The notes beneath the pieces were generated by a model. The model was not told the origin of the DNA, ran no database searches, and was given only the letters and a program-made list of their open reading frames with translations. From Bacteroidota bacterium (GTDB lineage Bacteria > Bacteroidota > Bacteroidia > Bacteroidales > VadinHA17), in NCBI GenBank assembly GCA_018262715.1, contig JADFDS010000011.1:165760-229759 (forward strand): 64,000 nt of DNA, written 5' to 3'. Every line of letters starts with the position of its first letter. Positions within the stretch are counted from its first letter, which is position 1. Shown here in pieces: positions 9,149 through 18,312 of the stretch. The position numbers and the translations under genes were made by a program.

Positions 9149-9164
9149 ACCCCATTTTTGGGGT
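9149..9164 (-). promoter_or_regulatory. Hairpin at the 5' end of the rplM transcript
   Basis: On the minus strand ACCCC-AAAAAT-GGGGT (9164-9149) forms a five-pair stem followed by TTTTATTTT. It begins within a few bases of the predicted start site set by the -7 box at 9175-9168. It could be a 5' stabilising stem, a weak attenuator, or part of an L13 autoregulatory leader; sequence alone does not decide. Confidence 0.5.
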
Positions 9165-9167
9165 CTG

Positions 9168-9198
9168 CAAAAATACAACATATTTTTATTTCGAGCAA
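9168..9198 (-). promoter_or_regulatory. Promoter of the rplM-rpsI-rpsB-tsf operon
   Basis: On the minus strand TTG (9198-9196), exactly 20 bases, then TATTTTTG (9175-9168) match TTG-N20-TAnnTTTG without mismatch. Transcription should start near 9163, leaving a leader of about 55 bases before rplM. Confidence 0.8.
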
Positions 9199-9230
9199 TA
9201 TGTTGTACTTTTAATTTCTTTAATATCCGC

Positions 9231-10850
9231 ATGTTCAGCAGAAACACCCACCAGACCGTACATCTGATCTGCCTCCTGTTGGCTGCGTTCCTGATGCCCG
9301 TCTCCGTCTGGATCCTTTCAGTGGTATCCATTGTCATGTCTGCCAACTGGCTTCTCGGAGGCGAATACCGGCGCAAAATTAATATTTTAAGATCACGCCC
9401 GGGCATCATGATACTGCTTGCACTCTTCGCGATGTACCTGGTGTGGCTGCTGAATACAACCGACTTCCATGAAGCACCTGCTGAGCTCAGGCTTAAGCTT
9501 CCGCTGCTTTTCTTCCCAGTTGTGGCCGGCTCAACCGAAAGGACAGACAGGTCACTTCTCCGGATGGTCATGCTCTCCTTCATCGCCGGATGCCTGTTCG
9601 CCACTTTTGCCGGTTTCGCCGCACTTGCCGGCCTGATGCCCGGAGAGATACGTTCTTCGCGCGAACTTGCTTTGTTTGTGCCGTCAATACGACTCTCCAT
9701 ACTGCTCTGCTTCGCGACCTTTTCCTCCCTGTGGCTTATTTTTTCTGATGGAGGGGAAGAGAGACAGGCCGGTACCGTCGGAAGATTGTACAAGGTGATG
9801 CTTGCCGCCGCGGCCGCAGCCATGAGCTATTTTCTGTTCAGGCTCCTCTCGGTTACAGGGCTTGTCATATTTGTGCTGCTGCTCTTCCTGACGGGGATTT
9901 TCCTGATCACCGCGGGCCGGCGCGTGCGTTTGGGCATAATCTTCCTGGCTGCGGCCGCGGCGGCAACCGCTGCATTGACAATCCTGTCACTCAGCGCCTG
10001 GAACAGGCTCCATAATCCTGCCGATCCATCGGTGAACGGGAAGCGGCAGCTCACATTGTCGGGAAGGGCTTATACCCACTATCCTGAGGAGACCCTGATG
10101 GAGAACGGCTACCTGGTCTGGGTAAACGTGTGTGAGGAGGAACTCAGGCAGGGGTGGAACCGGAGGAGCCTGAAAGCATATGACGGCGCCGATGCAGCAG
10201 GCAATGAGCTGCGCGTGACTCTGGTGAGATACATCACAGCTAAGGGAATGCCCAAGGACTCGGCAGCAGTTGCAACGCTTTCATACAGTGACATTTTCAA
10301 TATTGAACAGGGGTATGCCAATCCTCTTTATGCGAGGAAGGGGAGCCCCATGGCCAGGGCATATGAGATTGCGTGGGAAATTGACCGTGCGGCCGGCGGT
10401 GCCAATCCCTCAGGCCATTCACTCACACAGCGGCCTGAATTCTACCGGGCAGCGGCCGGAATAATCAGCAAACACCCCTGGACAGGAGTGGGGACAGGTG
10501 ATCTGGCCCGTGCCTTCAGTGATGAGTATGCATCAATCTCCTCCCCGTTAAAGCCTGAGTACCGTCTGAGGGCGCATAACCAGTATCTGACATTCGGTGT
10601 TACCTTCGGCATTCCCGGGATGATACTGGCCGTGGCCCTGCTGCTTATCCCATGGCTGATGAGCGGTGGCCGCTTCTCATACCTGTTTCTGGTCTTCATG
10701 ACAGTCATCCTGATTTCAATGTTTAATGATGATACATTCAGTTCGTTTACCGGAGCGGCATTCTTTTCTTATTTTTACACCCTGTTAATTGTCACTTCAG
10801 CCGGAAAGGGAAATATTCATCATCCCCGGCAGCGAAAGGATGAATGTTAA
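9231..10850 (+). CDS. O-antigen ligase-like multipass membrane protein
   Basis: The 539-residue protein has many hydrophobic segments: several between residues 10 and 245, and three or more after residue 460. These flank a long soluble loop (about residues 265-455). The segment ISKHPWTGVGTGDL followed by RAHNQYLTFGVTFGIPGM is the Wzy_C/O-antigen ligase signature, where the His-Asn pair lies just before a transmembrane helix. Such enzymes join or polymerise undecaprenyl-linked glycans at the periplasmic face of the inner membrane. The family is broad, so ligase versus polymerase cannot be separated here. It is the first gene of a plus-strand run that includes other envelope-glycan candidates (DUF2723, polysaccharide deacetylase), divergent from the ribosomal operon. 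Confidence 0.75.
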   Translation: MFSRNTHQTVHLICLLLAAFLMPVSVWILSVVSIVMSANWLLGGEYRRKINILRSRPGIMILLALFAMYLVWLLNTTDFHEAPAELRLKLPLLFFPVVAGSTERTDRSLLRMVMLSFIAGCLFATFAGFAALAGLMPGEIRSSRELALFVPSIRLSILLCFATFSSLWLIFSDGGEERQAGTVGRLYKVMLAAAAAAMSYFLFRLLSVTGLVIFVLLLFLTGIFLITAGRRVRLGIIFLAAAAAATAALTILSLSAWNRLHNPADPSVNGKRQLTLSGRAYTHYPEETLMENGYLVWVNVCEEELRQGWNRRSLKAYDGADAAGNELRVTLVRYITAKGMPKDSAAVATLSYSDIFNIEQGYANPLYARKGSPMARAYEIAWEIDRAAGGANPSGHSLTQRPEFYRAAAGIISKHPWTGVGTGDLARAFSDEYASISSPLKPEYRLRAHNQYLTFGVTFGIPGMILAVALLLIPWLMSGGRFSYLFLVFMTVILISMFNDDTFSSFTGAAFFSYFYTLLIVTSAGKGNIHHPRQRKDEC

Positions 10851-10868
10851 TTGTCACATTTAAGGGTA

Positions 10869-11348
10869 ATGAGTCTCAACAGTAAGGACAGGAAATTCCT
10901 TGAACTTGCAATAAAAACTGCAGGGGAGAACATGGAAGATGGCGGCGGGCCATTCGGTGCAATAATCACAAAAGGCGAAAACATCCTTGCCCGGGCAGGC
11001 AACAGGGTTGTTCCCGCACATGATCCGACAGCCCATGCCGAGGTGATGGCCATCAGGATGGCAGCAGAGAAGCTGGGCACGCATGACCTGGCTGACTGCA
11101 CCATTTATGCTTCATGCGAACCCTGTCCCATGTGCCTGGGGGCCATTTACTGGGCAGGTATCAGGCGCCTGGTATATGCCTCCGACAGGTACAGCGCCGC
11201 CTCCGCCGGATTCAGTGACAATCATATTTATGAAGAGCTGGCGCTTGACAATGGCAGCAGAAACATCGAGATGGTCCGCGGACTGAAGAAGGAGGGAGAC
11301 AGCATATTGAAAAGGTGGGTGGAGCTCCCTGACAAGATACAGTACTGA
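10869..11348 (+). CDS. guaD: Guanine deaminase (cytidine-deaminase fold)
   Basis: This 159-residue zinc enzyme has HAEVMAIR (zinc His and catalytic Glu, about residues 56-58) and CEPCPMCLGAIYWA (zinc cysteines about 86 and 89). The surrounding GGGPFGAIITKG and DPTAHAE sequence matches Bacillus GuaD more closely than tRNA deaminase TadA. It would convert guanine to xanthine in purine salvage or catabolism. I chose the ATG at 10869; a TTG at 10851 directly after the preceding stop would add six residues. A related nucleoside deaminase remains possible. Confidence 0.82.
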   Translation: MSLNSKDRKFLELAIKTAGENMEDGGGPFGAIITKGENILARAGNRVVPAHDPTAHAEVMAIRMAAEKLGTHDLADCTIYASCEPCPMCLGAIYWAGIRRLVYASDRYSAASAGFSDNHIYEELALDNGSRNIEMVRGLKKEGDSILKRWVELPDKIQY

Positions 11349-11357
11349 ACAGCAGCA

Positions 11358-11882
11358 ATGGGCAAAGTCTACAGGGATTTCTATCTTGCAGATGCAGTTA
11401 CCGTCGCCAGACAGTTACCGGGCATGGAACTGATCATGGCATCCGGAGAGAAATATCTCAGGTATGTTATTACAGAGACGGAGGCCTACCTGGGTGACGG
11501 TGACAGGGCATGCCATGCCAGCAGGGGAAGAACCCGGAGGACAGAACCGATGTACCTCGAGGGAGGGCATCTCTACATATATTTCGTCTACGGGATGCAC
11601 TGGATGCTGAATGTGGTTACCGGTCCCGCTGACCATCCCCAGGCTGTGCTCATAAGGGGGGTGTCACAATACCAGGGACCCGGACGCGTCACAAAGGGAC
11701 TGGGAGTTGACGGTTCATTCAACAGGGAGGACCTGGCATCGTCAGGCAGGATCTGGATAGAGGACACCGGCTTCCGCCCGGCGCTGATCGCAGGGCCGAG
11801 GGTGGGAATAGACTATGCCGGTGAGCCATGGATAAGCAAACCATGGCGCTTCATTATAAAGAACGAAAAAGAAAAGATATGA
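11358..11882 (+). CDS. 3-methyladenine DNA glycosylase (AAG/MPG family)
   Basis: The 174-residue protein is the small AAG-type base-excision enzyme that flips out and removes alkylated purines. Seen: the active-site region VITETEAYLG with the catalytic Glu, ACHASRGRTRR, the YIYFVYGMHWMLNVV segment lining the base pocket, and the QGPGRVTKGLG motif. It lies nine bases after the deaminase gene. Its stop overlaps the start of the next gene (ATGA at 11879), so the two are translationally coupled despite unrelated functions. Confidence 0.93.
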   Translation: MGKVYRDFYLADAVTVARQLPGMELIMASGEKYLRYVITETEAYLGDGDRACHASRGRTRRTEPMYLEGGHLYIYFVYGMHWMLNVVTGPADHPQAVLIRGVSQYQGPGRVTKGLGVDGSFNREDLASSGRIWIEDTGFRPALIAGPRVGIDYAGEPWISKPWRFIIKNEKEKI

Positions 11883-14800
11883 AAAACGGATTCAGACTGT
11901 GGAACAACATAACGGGCTGGGCAGTGTTTGCCGTCTCGCTTGTCATCTACCTGCTGACCATCGAACCCACTGTCAGCTTCTGGGACTGCGGGGAGTTTAT
12001 CCTCTGTTCCTACAGGCTCGAGGTGGGACATCCGCCCGGAGCCCCGTTCTTCATGCTCCTGGGGCGTTTCTTCACCCTCTTCGCCGGAGGCGATACCTCG
12101 AAAGTGGCCATGATGGTAAACATACTTTCCGCTTTCGCGAGCGCCTTTACAATCCTGTTCCTGTTCTGGACCATCACCAGGCTGGTCCGCCTTGCCACCG
12201 GTGATGACGAAACCGTAACCGGAGGAAAATCCCTGGCAACTCTGGCTGCCGGAGCCATTGGCGCACTGGCATACGCTTTTTCGGATACCTTCTGGTTCTC
12301 GGCGGTTGAGGGTGAAGTCTATGGCACCAGCTCCCTGTTCACTGCTGCAGTGGTATGGGCAATGCTCCGCTGGTACGATGAAGCCGACGATCCCCGCTCA
12401 GGGAGATGGATCATTCTGATAGCCTATCTCATGGGCCTTTCAATCGGGGTTCACCTGCTGAACCTGCTTGCCCTTCCGGTGATAGTCCTGCTCTGGTACT
12501 TCAGGAAGCACAAGCCATCTTCCCGTGGCTTCATCTATGCACTTCTTGCCGGTTTCCTTATCCTGGGTGTGCTCAACTTCGTGTTCGTGCCGGGTGTGCC
12601 AAAGGTGGCCGGGTGGTTTGAACTTTTCTTTGTAAACACCCTGGGCCTGCCTTACAATACGGGCCTTTATATCTATCTGATCATCCTCACCGGCCTGATA
12701 GCGGGAGGGATCTGGTATTCACTGAAGAAAGGGCGCAGGATACTGAACTTCGTGATGACGGTGATAGCCGTCCTTGTGCTTGGTTACTCATCGTTCGCCC
12801 TGATTATCATAAGGGCCAACGCCCACCCGCCCATGAACCAGAATGACCCGTCAGATGTCTTTTCATTCATCTATTACATCAACAGGTCGCAGTACCCGCG
12901 TGCTCCGTTCCTGTACGGCAACTATTACTCAGCCCCGGTGACCGGACTTGAAAAGAAGATTGGCGGTTACAACAAGAAGGATGACAGGTATGAGCCTTAT
13001 TATACCACCGAATACAAGTATGACAAGCGGTTCATGACCATCTTCCCGCGCATGTACAGCACTGATCCGAATCATATCCGCGAGTATGAATACTGGGGAA
13101 AGATTAAAGGAAAAAAGGTCACGGTCAGGTCAGGTCAGGGAGATGAGCAGGTAATCCTCCCCACGTTTGGGGAGAACCTGCGGTTTTTCTTCAGGTACCA
13201 GGTGGGAGTGATGTACATGAGGTATTTCATGTGGAACTTCTCGGGGCGGCAGAATGATGTTCAGGGCAACGGCAACGTCATGGACGGGAACTGGATCACC
13301 GGCATTCCGTTCCTGGACAATCCGCGTCTCGGCGACCAGTCGCTGCTTCCTGAGGAAAACCGTAACAACCCGGCCCGGAATGCTTATTTCCTGCTTCCGC
13401 TGCTTGCCGGGCTGGCGGGCATATACTGGCAATACAGGCGTGACGGTAAGGGGCTGTCACTGGTGGTCCTTCTTTTCCTCATGACGGGGCTTGCTATTGT
13501 GACATACCTTAACCAGTACCCGAGCCAGCCCCGCGAGAGGGACTATGCCTATGCAGGTTCATTTTACGCCTTTGCCATCTGGATAGGAATGAGCGTCATG
13601 CTTCTATATGACCTTCTGAGGAAGGCAATGAAGGATCATCCTGCTGCCATTCTCCCGTCGGCGGTGCTGCTGGCGGCGGTTCCGCTGCTGATGCTCATCC
13701 GCAATTATGATGACCATGACAGGTCTGACAGGTATACTGCCCGGGATATTGCATCGAATTACCTTGCTTCGGTGGATGAGAATGCCGTGCTGCTTACCTA
13801 TGGTGACAATGACTCGTTCCCGCTATGGTATATTCAGGATGTTGAGGGCTTCCGCACCGATGTGCGTGTTGCCAACCTGAGCTACCTGCAAAGCGGTTTC
13901 TATATTGAAACGATGAGCCGCAAGGCCTTCGAATCTGATGCACTGCCGTTCACCCTTCCGGTTGAAAAGTACATCGAGGGTGAACGGGTTCAGCTTCCCA
14001 TAAGGGATCTCATCAAGGAACCCACACCTATCCGCAAGGTAATGGATTTTGTCGGTTCGGATGATCCGAAGGCCAGGGTGGATCTGTCAGGCCGGGGTGA
14101 TTTTTACAATTTTGTCCCCGTCAGGGAATTCATTGTTGACGTTGACTCGGCACATGTGATTGCAACGGGAGCCGTGCGCCCGTATCATGCTGACAGGATG
14201 CTGAAGCCACTGATATGGAGATTCAGCAACAACACGGCCATCAAGGATGACCTGGCTGTCATGGATTTCATTGCCGGCAACAACTGGGAGCGTCCGCTCT
14301 ATTACTCCGTGACTGTTCCTGCCTCTACCTACATAGGACTTGAGCAGTACTTCATCCTGGAGGGTATGGCCTACCGGGTCAGCCCCATACGGATAGATCA
14401 GCCGGGCCCGGGAGAGGCAGGCATGGTTGACACCCGGGAGATGTATGAGAACATGATGAATAATTTCCGCTGGGGCAATGCCGGGAAGGAAGGGGTTTAC
14501 CTTGATGAGAACAACCGCCGCATGTTTGACGTCTTCAGGCGACAGTTCGCCAAGCTGGCCAATGCGCTTGTGGAGGAGGGTGACACGGTGAGGGCTGTGG
14601 CTGCAGTTCAGAAGGGTCTGAGCATTGTTCCTCCTGAAAAGATGCCGTATGATTATTTCAGCACTGACCTTGTTAACGCCCTGGTCCTTGCCGGCAGGAA
14701 GGAGGAAGCAGAAAAGCTCTTCAATGAGATTATTGACAACTCGGTTTCAGCTCTCACCTTTATTGCCTCTCTGCCTGACGGGAAGAGTTACGGCATCGAG

Positions 14801-14932
14801 TACCATGCCTCTGTCTCACTGCAGGCTCTTCTTGATGTCTACAGGCTGTCCTCCGGGCATGGCATGAATGAGCTGGCAGCAAGGGCTTCAGGAGAGCTTA
14901 ACAGGTTCTACGGAGAAATGCCGGAAAGATGA
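11879..14932 (+). CDS. DUF2723 family membrane protein (GT-C glycosyltransferase-like)
   Basis: The 1017-residue protein begins with a membrane helix and the DUF2723 hallmark SFWDCGEFI, in which the acidic pair resembles the catalytic loop of GT-C (protein O-mannosyltransferase-like) enzymes. The sequence GHPPGAPFFMLLGRFF follows. About ten transmembrane helices occupy residues 15-310 and 500-620; the remainder is a large periplasmic part with a TPR-like C-terminus. The family is typical of Bacteroidota; a role in transferring glycans onto secreted proteins is inferred. I used the ATG at 11879, which overlaps the preceding TGA, rather than the in-frame ATG at 11828 inside the glycosylase gene. 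Confidence 0.85.
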   Translation: MKNGFRLWNNITGWAVFAVSLVIYLLTIEPTVSFWDCGEFILCSYRLEVGHPPGAPFFMLLGRFFTLFAGGDTSKVAMMVNILSAFASAFTILFLFWTITRLVRLATGDDETVTGGKSLATLAAGAIGALAYAFSDTFWFSAVEGEVYGTSSLFTAAVVWAMLRWYDEADDPRSGRWIILIAYLMGLSIGVHLLNLLALPVIVLLWYFRKHKPSSRGFIYALLAGFLILGVLNFVFVPGVPKVAGWFELFFVNTLGLPYNTGLYIYLIILTGLIAGGIWYSLKKGRRILNFVMTVIAVLVLGYSSFALIIIRANAHPPMNQNDPSDVFSFIYYINRSQYPRAPFLYGNYYSAPVTGLEKKIGGYNKKDDRYEPYYTTEYKYDKRFMTIFPRMYSTDPNHIREYEYWGKIKGKKVTVRSGQGDEQVILPTFGENLRFFFRYQVGVMYMRYFMWNFSGRQNDVQGNGNVMDGNWITGIPFLDNPRLGDQSLLPEENRNNPARNAYFLLPLLAGLAGIYWQYRRDGKGLSLVVLLFLMTGLAIVTYLNQYPSQPRERDYAYAGSFYAFAIWIGMSVMLLYDLLRKAMKDHPAAILPSAVLLAAVPLLMLIRNYDDHDRSDRYTARDIASNYLASVDENAVLLTYGDNDSFPLWYIQDVEGFRTDVRVANLSYLQSGFYIETMSRKAFESDALPFTLPVEKYIEGERVQLPIRDLIKEPTPIRKVMDFVGSDDPKARVDLSGRGDFYNFVPVREFIVDVDSAHVIATGAVRPYHADRMLKPLIWRFSNNTAIKDDLAVMDFIAGNNWERPLYYSVTVPASTYIGLEQYFILEGMAYRVSPIRIDQPGPGEAGMVDTREMYENMMNNFRWGNAGKEGVYLDENNRRMFDVFRRQFAKLANALVEEGDTVRAVAAVQKGLSIVPPEKMPYDYFSTDLVNALVLAGRKEEAEKLFNEIIDNSVSALTFIASLPDGKSYGIEYHASVSLQALLDVYRLSSGHGMNELAARASGELNRFYGEMPER

Positions 14933-15555
14933 TCAGGAACTACAGCAGGCCTTTTCCTGCATCCGTCATCTATCCTGATGCCATTTACAGCATCAGGGGG
15001 AGGGGCAAAAAGCTCTACCTGACCTTTGATGACGGTCCTGATCCTGAATCCACACCCCGTATCCTTGACATGCTTCATGCCCATGGTGCAAAGGCGACCT
15101 TCTTCTGTACCGGGAGCAAGGTCCTTGCCGCCCCGGCTCTTTTTGCCAGGATTGCATCCGAAGGCCATTTAGTCGGCAATCACGGCTACAGCCACCTCAA
15201 CGGGCTTAAGACGCCTGTCAGAGCTTATTGTGCTGACGTATTAAAGGGGAGGGATATCACATGCAGCAATCTATTCAGGCCTCCCTATGGCAGGATACGC
15301 AGGAGACAATACAGGATTCTTGAGAGGAGCATGCAGATAGTCTTCTGGGGCGTGATGCCGTATGACTTTGATCAGAGCCTTACAGCAGACGAGTCTTACG
15401 CCATACTGATGCGCAGGTTGAAGCCCGGAACTGTCATAGTACTGCATGACAAACCATCGAGCACTGCACTGCAATATCTTGACCGGTTCCTGAAAAATGC
15501 CATGGATGATGGCTGGTCATTCGGACTGGTGGATGATTCTTTAACATTGACCTGA
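14929..15555 (+). CDS. Polysaccharide deacetylase family protein (NodB domain)
   Basis: The 208-residue protein is almost entirely a NodB (carbohydrate esterase 4) domain. Seen: TFDDGPDPEST (metal and catalytic Asp), FFCTGSKV, the NHGYSH metal-binding histidines, RPPYGR and the closing LHDKPSS. It removes acetyl groups from N-acetylglucosamine in peptidoglycan or another glycan. There is no obvious signal peptide, so location is uncertain. It overlaps the DUF2723 gene by ATGA. Confidence 0.92.
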   Translation: MIRNYSRPFPASVIYPDAIYSIRGRGKKLYLTFDDGPDPESTPRILDMLHAHGAKATFFCTGSKVLAAPALFARIASEGHLVGNHGYSHLNGLKTPVRAYCADVLKGRDITCSNLFRPPYGRIRRRQYRILERSMQIVFWGVMPYDFDQSLTADESYAILMRRLKPGTVIVLHDKPSSTALQYLDRFLKNAMDDGWSFGLVDDSLTLT

Positions 15556-15603
15556 GTAATTTCATCCTAAATGCTATTTTTGAAAGGGAAAGAGAGCTGT
15601 ATT

Positions 15604-16887
15604 ATGAATATTCTTATCCTGGGATCAGGAGGGCGCGAACATGCAATCACATGGAAGCTGGCACAGAGCAGCAGGCCGCTGAAGCTTTTTGTTGCACCGG
15701 GCAATCCGGGAACTGCAGGAGTAGCCACAAACCTTCCGGTTGATCCGCTTGATTTCGAAAGAGTGCGTGAAGTCATCCTTGCAAACTCCATCAGCATGGT
15801 GGTCGTCGGCCCCGAAGTTCCCCTGGCTGAGGGGATAGCTGACTTCATCATGAGTGACAGTGCCCTGGCCGGTGTGGAGGTGATCGGCCCTTGCCGTGCC
15901 GGTGCTATGCTTGAAGGAAGCAAGGACTTTGCCAAGGGTTTCATGAAGAGGCACGGGATTCCTACTGCCGCCTATGAAACCTTCACCCCCGGCACCTTCA
16001 ATGATGCTGTCAGCTTCATGAGGCGGATGAAGCCGCCCTATGTACTCAAGGCTGATGGCCTTGCTGCAGGCAAGGGGGTGCTGATCATTAATGACTTTGA
16101 CGAGGCGGTCAGTGAGCTGAGGGAAATGCTCGGAGGAAGGTTTGGGACTGCAGGCAGCAAGGTGGTCATCGAGGAATACCTCCGGGGAATAGAGATGTCT
16201 GCTTTCGTGATCACTGACGGCATCTCGTACCGGATTTTGCCTGAAGCCAAGGATTACAAGCGCATCGGCGAGGGTGACACGGGAAAGAATACCGGGGGGA
16301 TGGGAGCAGTGTCACCAGTGCCTTTTGCTTCCCCCTCGTTCCTTGAAAAGGTGGAGGCGCGGATAATAAAACCCACGATAGAGGGACTTAAACTGGAGGG
16401 GATTGATTACCGGGGATTCATTTTCTTCGGGCTGATGAACACAGGAGGTGATCCTTATGTGATTGAATACAATGCCCGCCTGGGTGATCCTGAGACAGAG
16501 GTGATCATGCCGCGGATCGGGAGCGATCTTTATGACCTTCTTGAAGGAGTTGCACAGCGTGATCTCGCATCACGCAGAATTGAAATCCTTCCTGATACCG
16601 CGGTGACGGTCATGATGGTATCAGGTGGTTACCCTGACAGTTACGGCAAGGGCTTTCCTGTTTCAGGCGTGGAGAATGTTACTGAGAGCATTATCTTTCA
16701 TGCAGGCACCACCATGAAGGATGGCCGGCTGGTTACCTCGGGAGGCAGAGTGATAGCGGTTACCTCGTTGGGGCCTGCCATGCAGGAAGCTCTGGATAAG
16801 AGTTATTCTTCAGTCAGGAAAATCAGCTTCAACGGCATGAATTACAGGAAGGATATAGGGTCTGACCTCAAAAACCGGATAGTATGA
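15604..16887 (+). CDS. purD: Phosphoribosylamine-glycine ligase
   Basis: The 427-residue ATP-grasp enzyme catalyses step two of purine synthesis: phosphoribosylamine plus glycine to GAR. Seen: the N-terminal NILILGSGGREHAI, VVGPEVPLAEGI, the LKADGLAAGKGV ATP-grasp strand, the KNTGGMGAVSPVP loop and EYNARLGDPETE. Start is the ATG at 15604 (MNILIL), preferred over the ATG at 15571 because family similarity begins there. Its stop overlaps the next gene by ATGA. Confidence 0.97.
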   Translation: MNILILGSGGREHAITWKLAQSSRPLKLFVAPGNPGTAGVATNLPVDPLDFERVREVILANSISMVVVGPEVPLAEGIADFIMSDSALAGVEVIGPCRAGAMLEGSKDFAKGFMKRHGIPTAAYETFTPGTFNDAVSFMRRMKPPYVLKADGLAAGKGVLIINDFDEAVSELREMLGGRFGTAGSKVVIEEYLRGIEMSAFVITDGISYRILPEAKDYKRIGEGDTGKNTGGMGAVSPVPFASPSFLEKVEARIIKPTIEGLKLEGIDYRGFIFFGLMNTGGDPYVIEYNARLGDPETEVIMPRIGSDLYDLLEGVAQRDLASRRIEILPDTAVTVMMVSGGYPDSYGKGFPVSGVENVTESIIFHAGTTMKDGRLVTSGGRVIAVTSLGPAMQEALDKSYSSVRKISFNGMNYRKDIGSDLKNRIV

Positions 16888-17870
16888 TCAGGTTCTTCAG
16901 GGGATCAGGAGCCGGTCCTGTATTGCTTATGGTGCTGGCTGCCCTCGGATTGTGGAGCAAGCATCTGATCTCTCCTCCCGGCCCGGAGAATCTCGCGGCT
17001 CTTGAGCCGATGCCTCTCTGGGAATTGGTAATAAAGCTCTTTTCCGGATCACCGCTGGCGGCAGTGATTTTTTCTTTTGTACTCATGATAGCTGTGGTCA
17101 TTGTGATGATAAGATTCAACACGGAGATCTTCTTTATTCCGCGACGCACCTATCTGCCTGCCCTCCTGTACATACTTCTCTACTCTGTTTTCCCCGGGGA
17201 AATGATTCTTAATCCGGCACTGCCTGCATCACTGCTTATTCTTGCGGCACTCTGGCGAATGATATCATCCTATCGTCTGAACGGAATGTCATTCAACTTT
17301 TTCGATGCTGCCCTGATGATTTCATCAGCCGGTCTGTTATATGCGGGATCAGTGTGGATTCTGGTGGTTGTATTCATAGGGGCCCTGGTGCTCCGAAGCC
17401 CGGATGCCCGGGAACTGATCCTTGCACTGGCAGGAGCGTTGTTGCCATGGATAGTGATGTATGCTGTCTGGTACGTCTCAGGTGCCAGTCCCGGCGAGCT
17501 GACCGGCATCATCCGTCACAATCTGTTTGACCAGTCAGCCTCTGTCGACTGGAGCCGTACCCTTGTTATTCTTCTGGTGGTGGCAGGACTGAATATTCTC
17601 CCTTCACTTCTGTACCTTGCCCGTGAGATGCCAACATACAAGATCAGGTCACGCAAGACGTGGGAGATCATGATGTGGCTGATACTGATAATTACTGCGG
17701 TATTGATTTTCGTGCCATCCGTATCAGCGGAAATCACAGCTGTCGCTGCAATACCCGTTTCCTTCGTAATGGCCAACTATATGGTCTTCACCCGCAGGGT
17801 GGTGATGGCAGAGATACTATTCTGGCTGATGGTGATAATGCTCGTGGTATCGAGGCTCTGGCTATGCTGA
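16884..17870 (+). CDS. Multipass inner-membrane protein of unknown function (DUF6427-like)
   Basis: The 328-residue protein is mostly hydrophobic, with about ten predicted membrane helices and few conserved polar residues. The opening MIRFFRGSGAGPVLLMVLAA and a position next to purD or other housekeeping genes recall the Bacteroidota-specific DUF6427 family. I recall this by pattern and could not check it. It starts inside the purD stop (ATGA). It ends one base before the stop codon of a convergent gene, leaving no room for a separate terminator. Confidence 0.7.
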   Translation: MIRFFRGSGAGPVLLMVLAALGLWSKHLISPPGPENLAALEPMPLWELVIKLFSGSPLAAVIFSFVLMIAVVIVMIRFNTEIFFIPRRTYLPALLYILLYSVFPGEMILNPALPASLLILAALWRMISSYRLNGMSFNFFDAALMISSAGLLYAGSVWILVVVFIGALVLRSPDARELILALAGALLPWIVMYAVWYVSGASPGELTGIIRHNLFDQSASVDWSRTLVILLVVAGLNILPSLLYLAREMPTYKIRSRKTWEIMMWLILIITAVLIFVPSVSAEITAVAAIPVSFVMANYMVFTRRVVMAEILFWLMVIMLVVSRLWLC

Positions 17871-18311
17871 TCACCTGATCATACAAACCACTCCCACGCC
17901 TGAACCCTGTTCTCCTCCGACGAAGCTGTACCATAGGGTGTAGAGTCCCGTCTTGTTGCAGATAAAATCCACCGAGCTGAATTTCTTGCCCGATGAGCTG
18001 TTGTATGATGAGATGATTTCCTTACCCTGGTCGAAGAGTGTGATGAAAAGTTCGCCGCCCGACCCGGGGGCATCACATACAGAGAACCTGTATTTCATGT
18101 TCTTCATCAGGTACATGTTGGCCTTGTAAACCGGGAAAGCTGCATCCTGTGCAGCTTTCGGAAGCTGTACCCTGAAATCCTTGAGATAGGTTGTGTTTTC
18201 ACCGGATGCAAGCACACAACTGCTTACAAGATCATCCGTAGCGGGCTGTCCGGCTGCCACCAGCGGCAGGAAGACCAGGACTATTGTCAGAATGAAAAGC
18301 CTGTTTTTCAT
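17871..18311 (-). CDS. Small secreted protein, unknown
   Basis: The 146-residue protein has a clear signal peptide (MKNRLFILTIVLVFLPLVAAG) and a mature part that reads as a small beta-sandwich. Three cysteines (near VSSCVLA, FSVCDAP and FICNK) might pair. The C-terminal GLYTLWYSFVGGEQG resembles the end of a prealbumin-like or PKD-like fold, but I do not recognise a family. It follows the lipoprotein gene by one base and is the third gene of an operon headed by a TerB-like/ABCG transporter, so it may be a partner of that system. Confidence 0.75.
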   Translation of the reverse strand: MKNRLFILTIVLVFLPLVAAGQPATDDLVSSCVLASGENTTYLKDFRVQLPKAAQDAAFPVYKANMYLMKNMKYRFSVCDAPGSGGELFITLFDQGKEIISSYNSSSGKKFSSVDFICNKTGLYTLWYSFVGGEQGSGVGVVCMIR

Positions 18312-18312
18312 C

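Noticed and set aside
9068-9823. 251-residue open frame on the minus strand opposite the O-antigen-ligase-like gene
   Set aside because: Low-complexity residues, no signal or motif, and fully antisense to a well-supported membrane protein.
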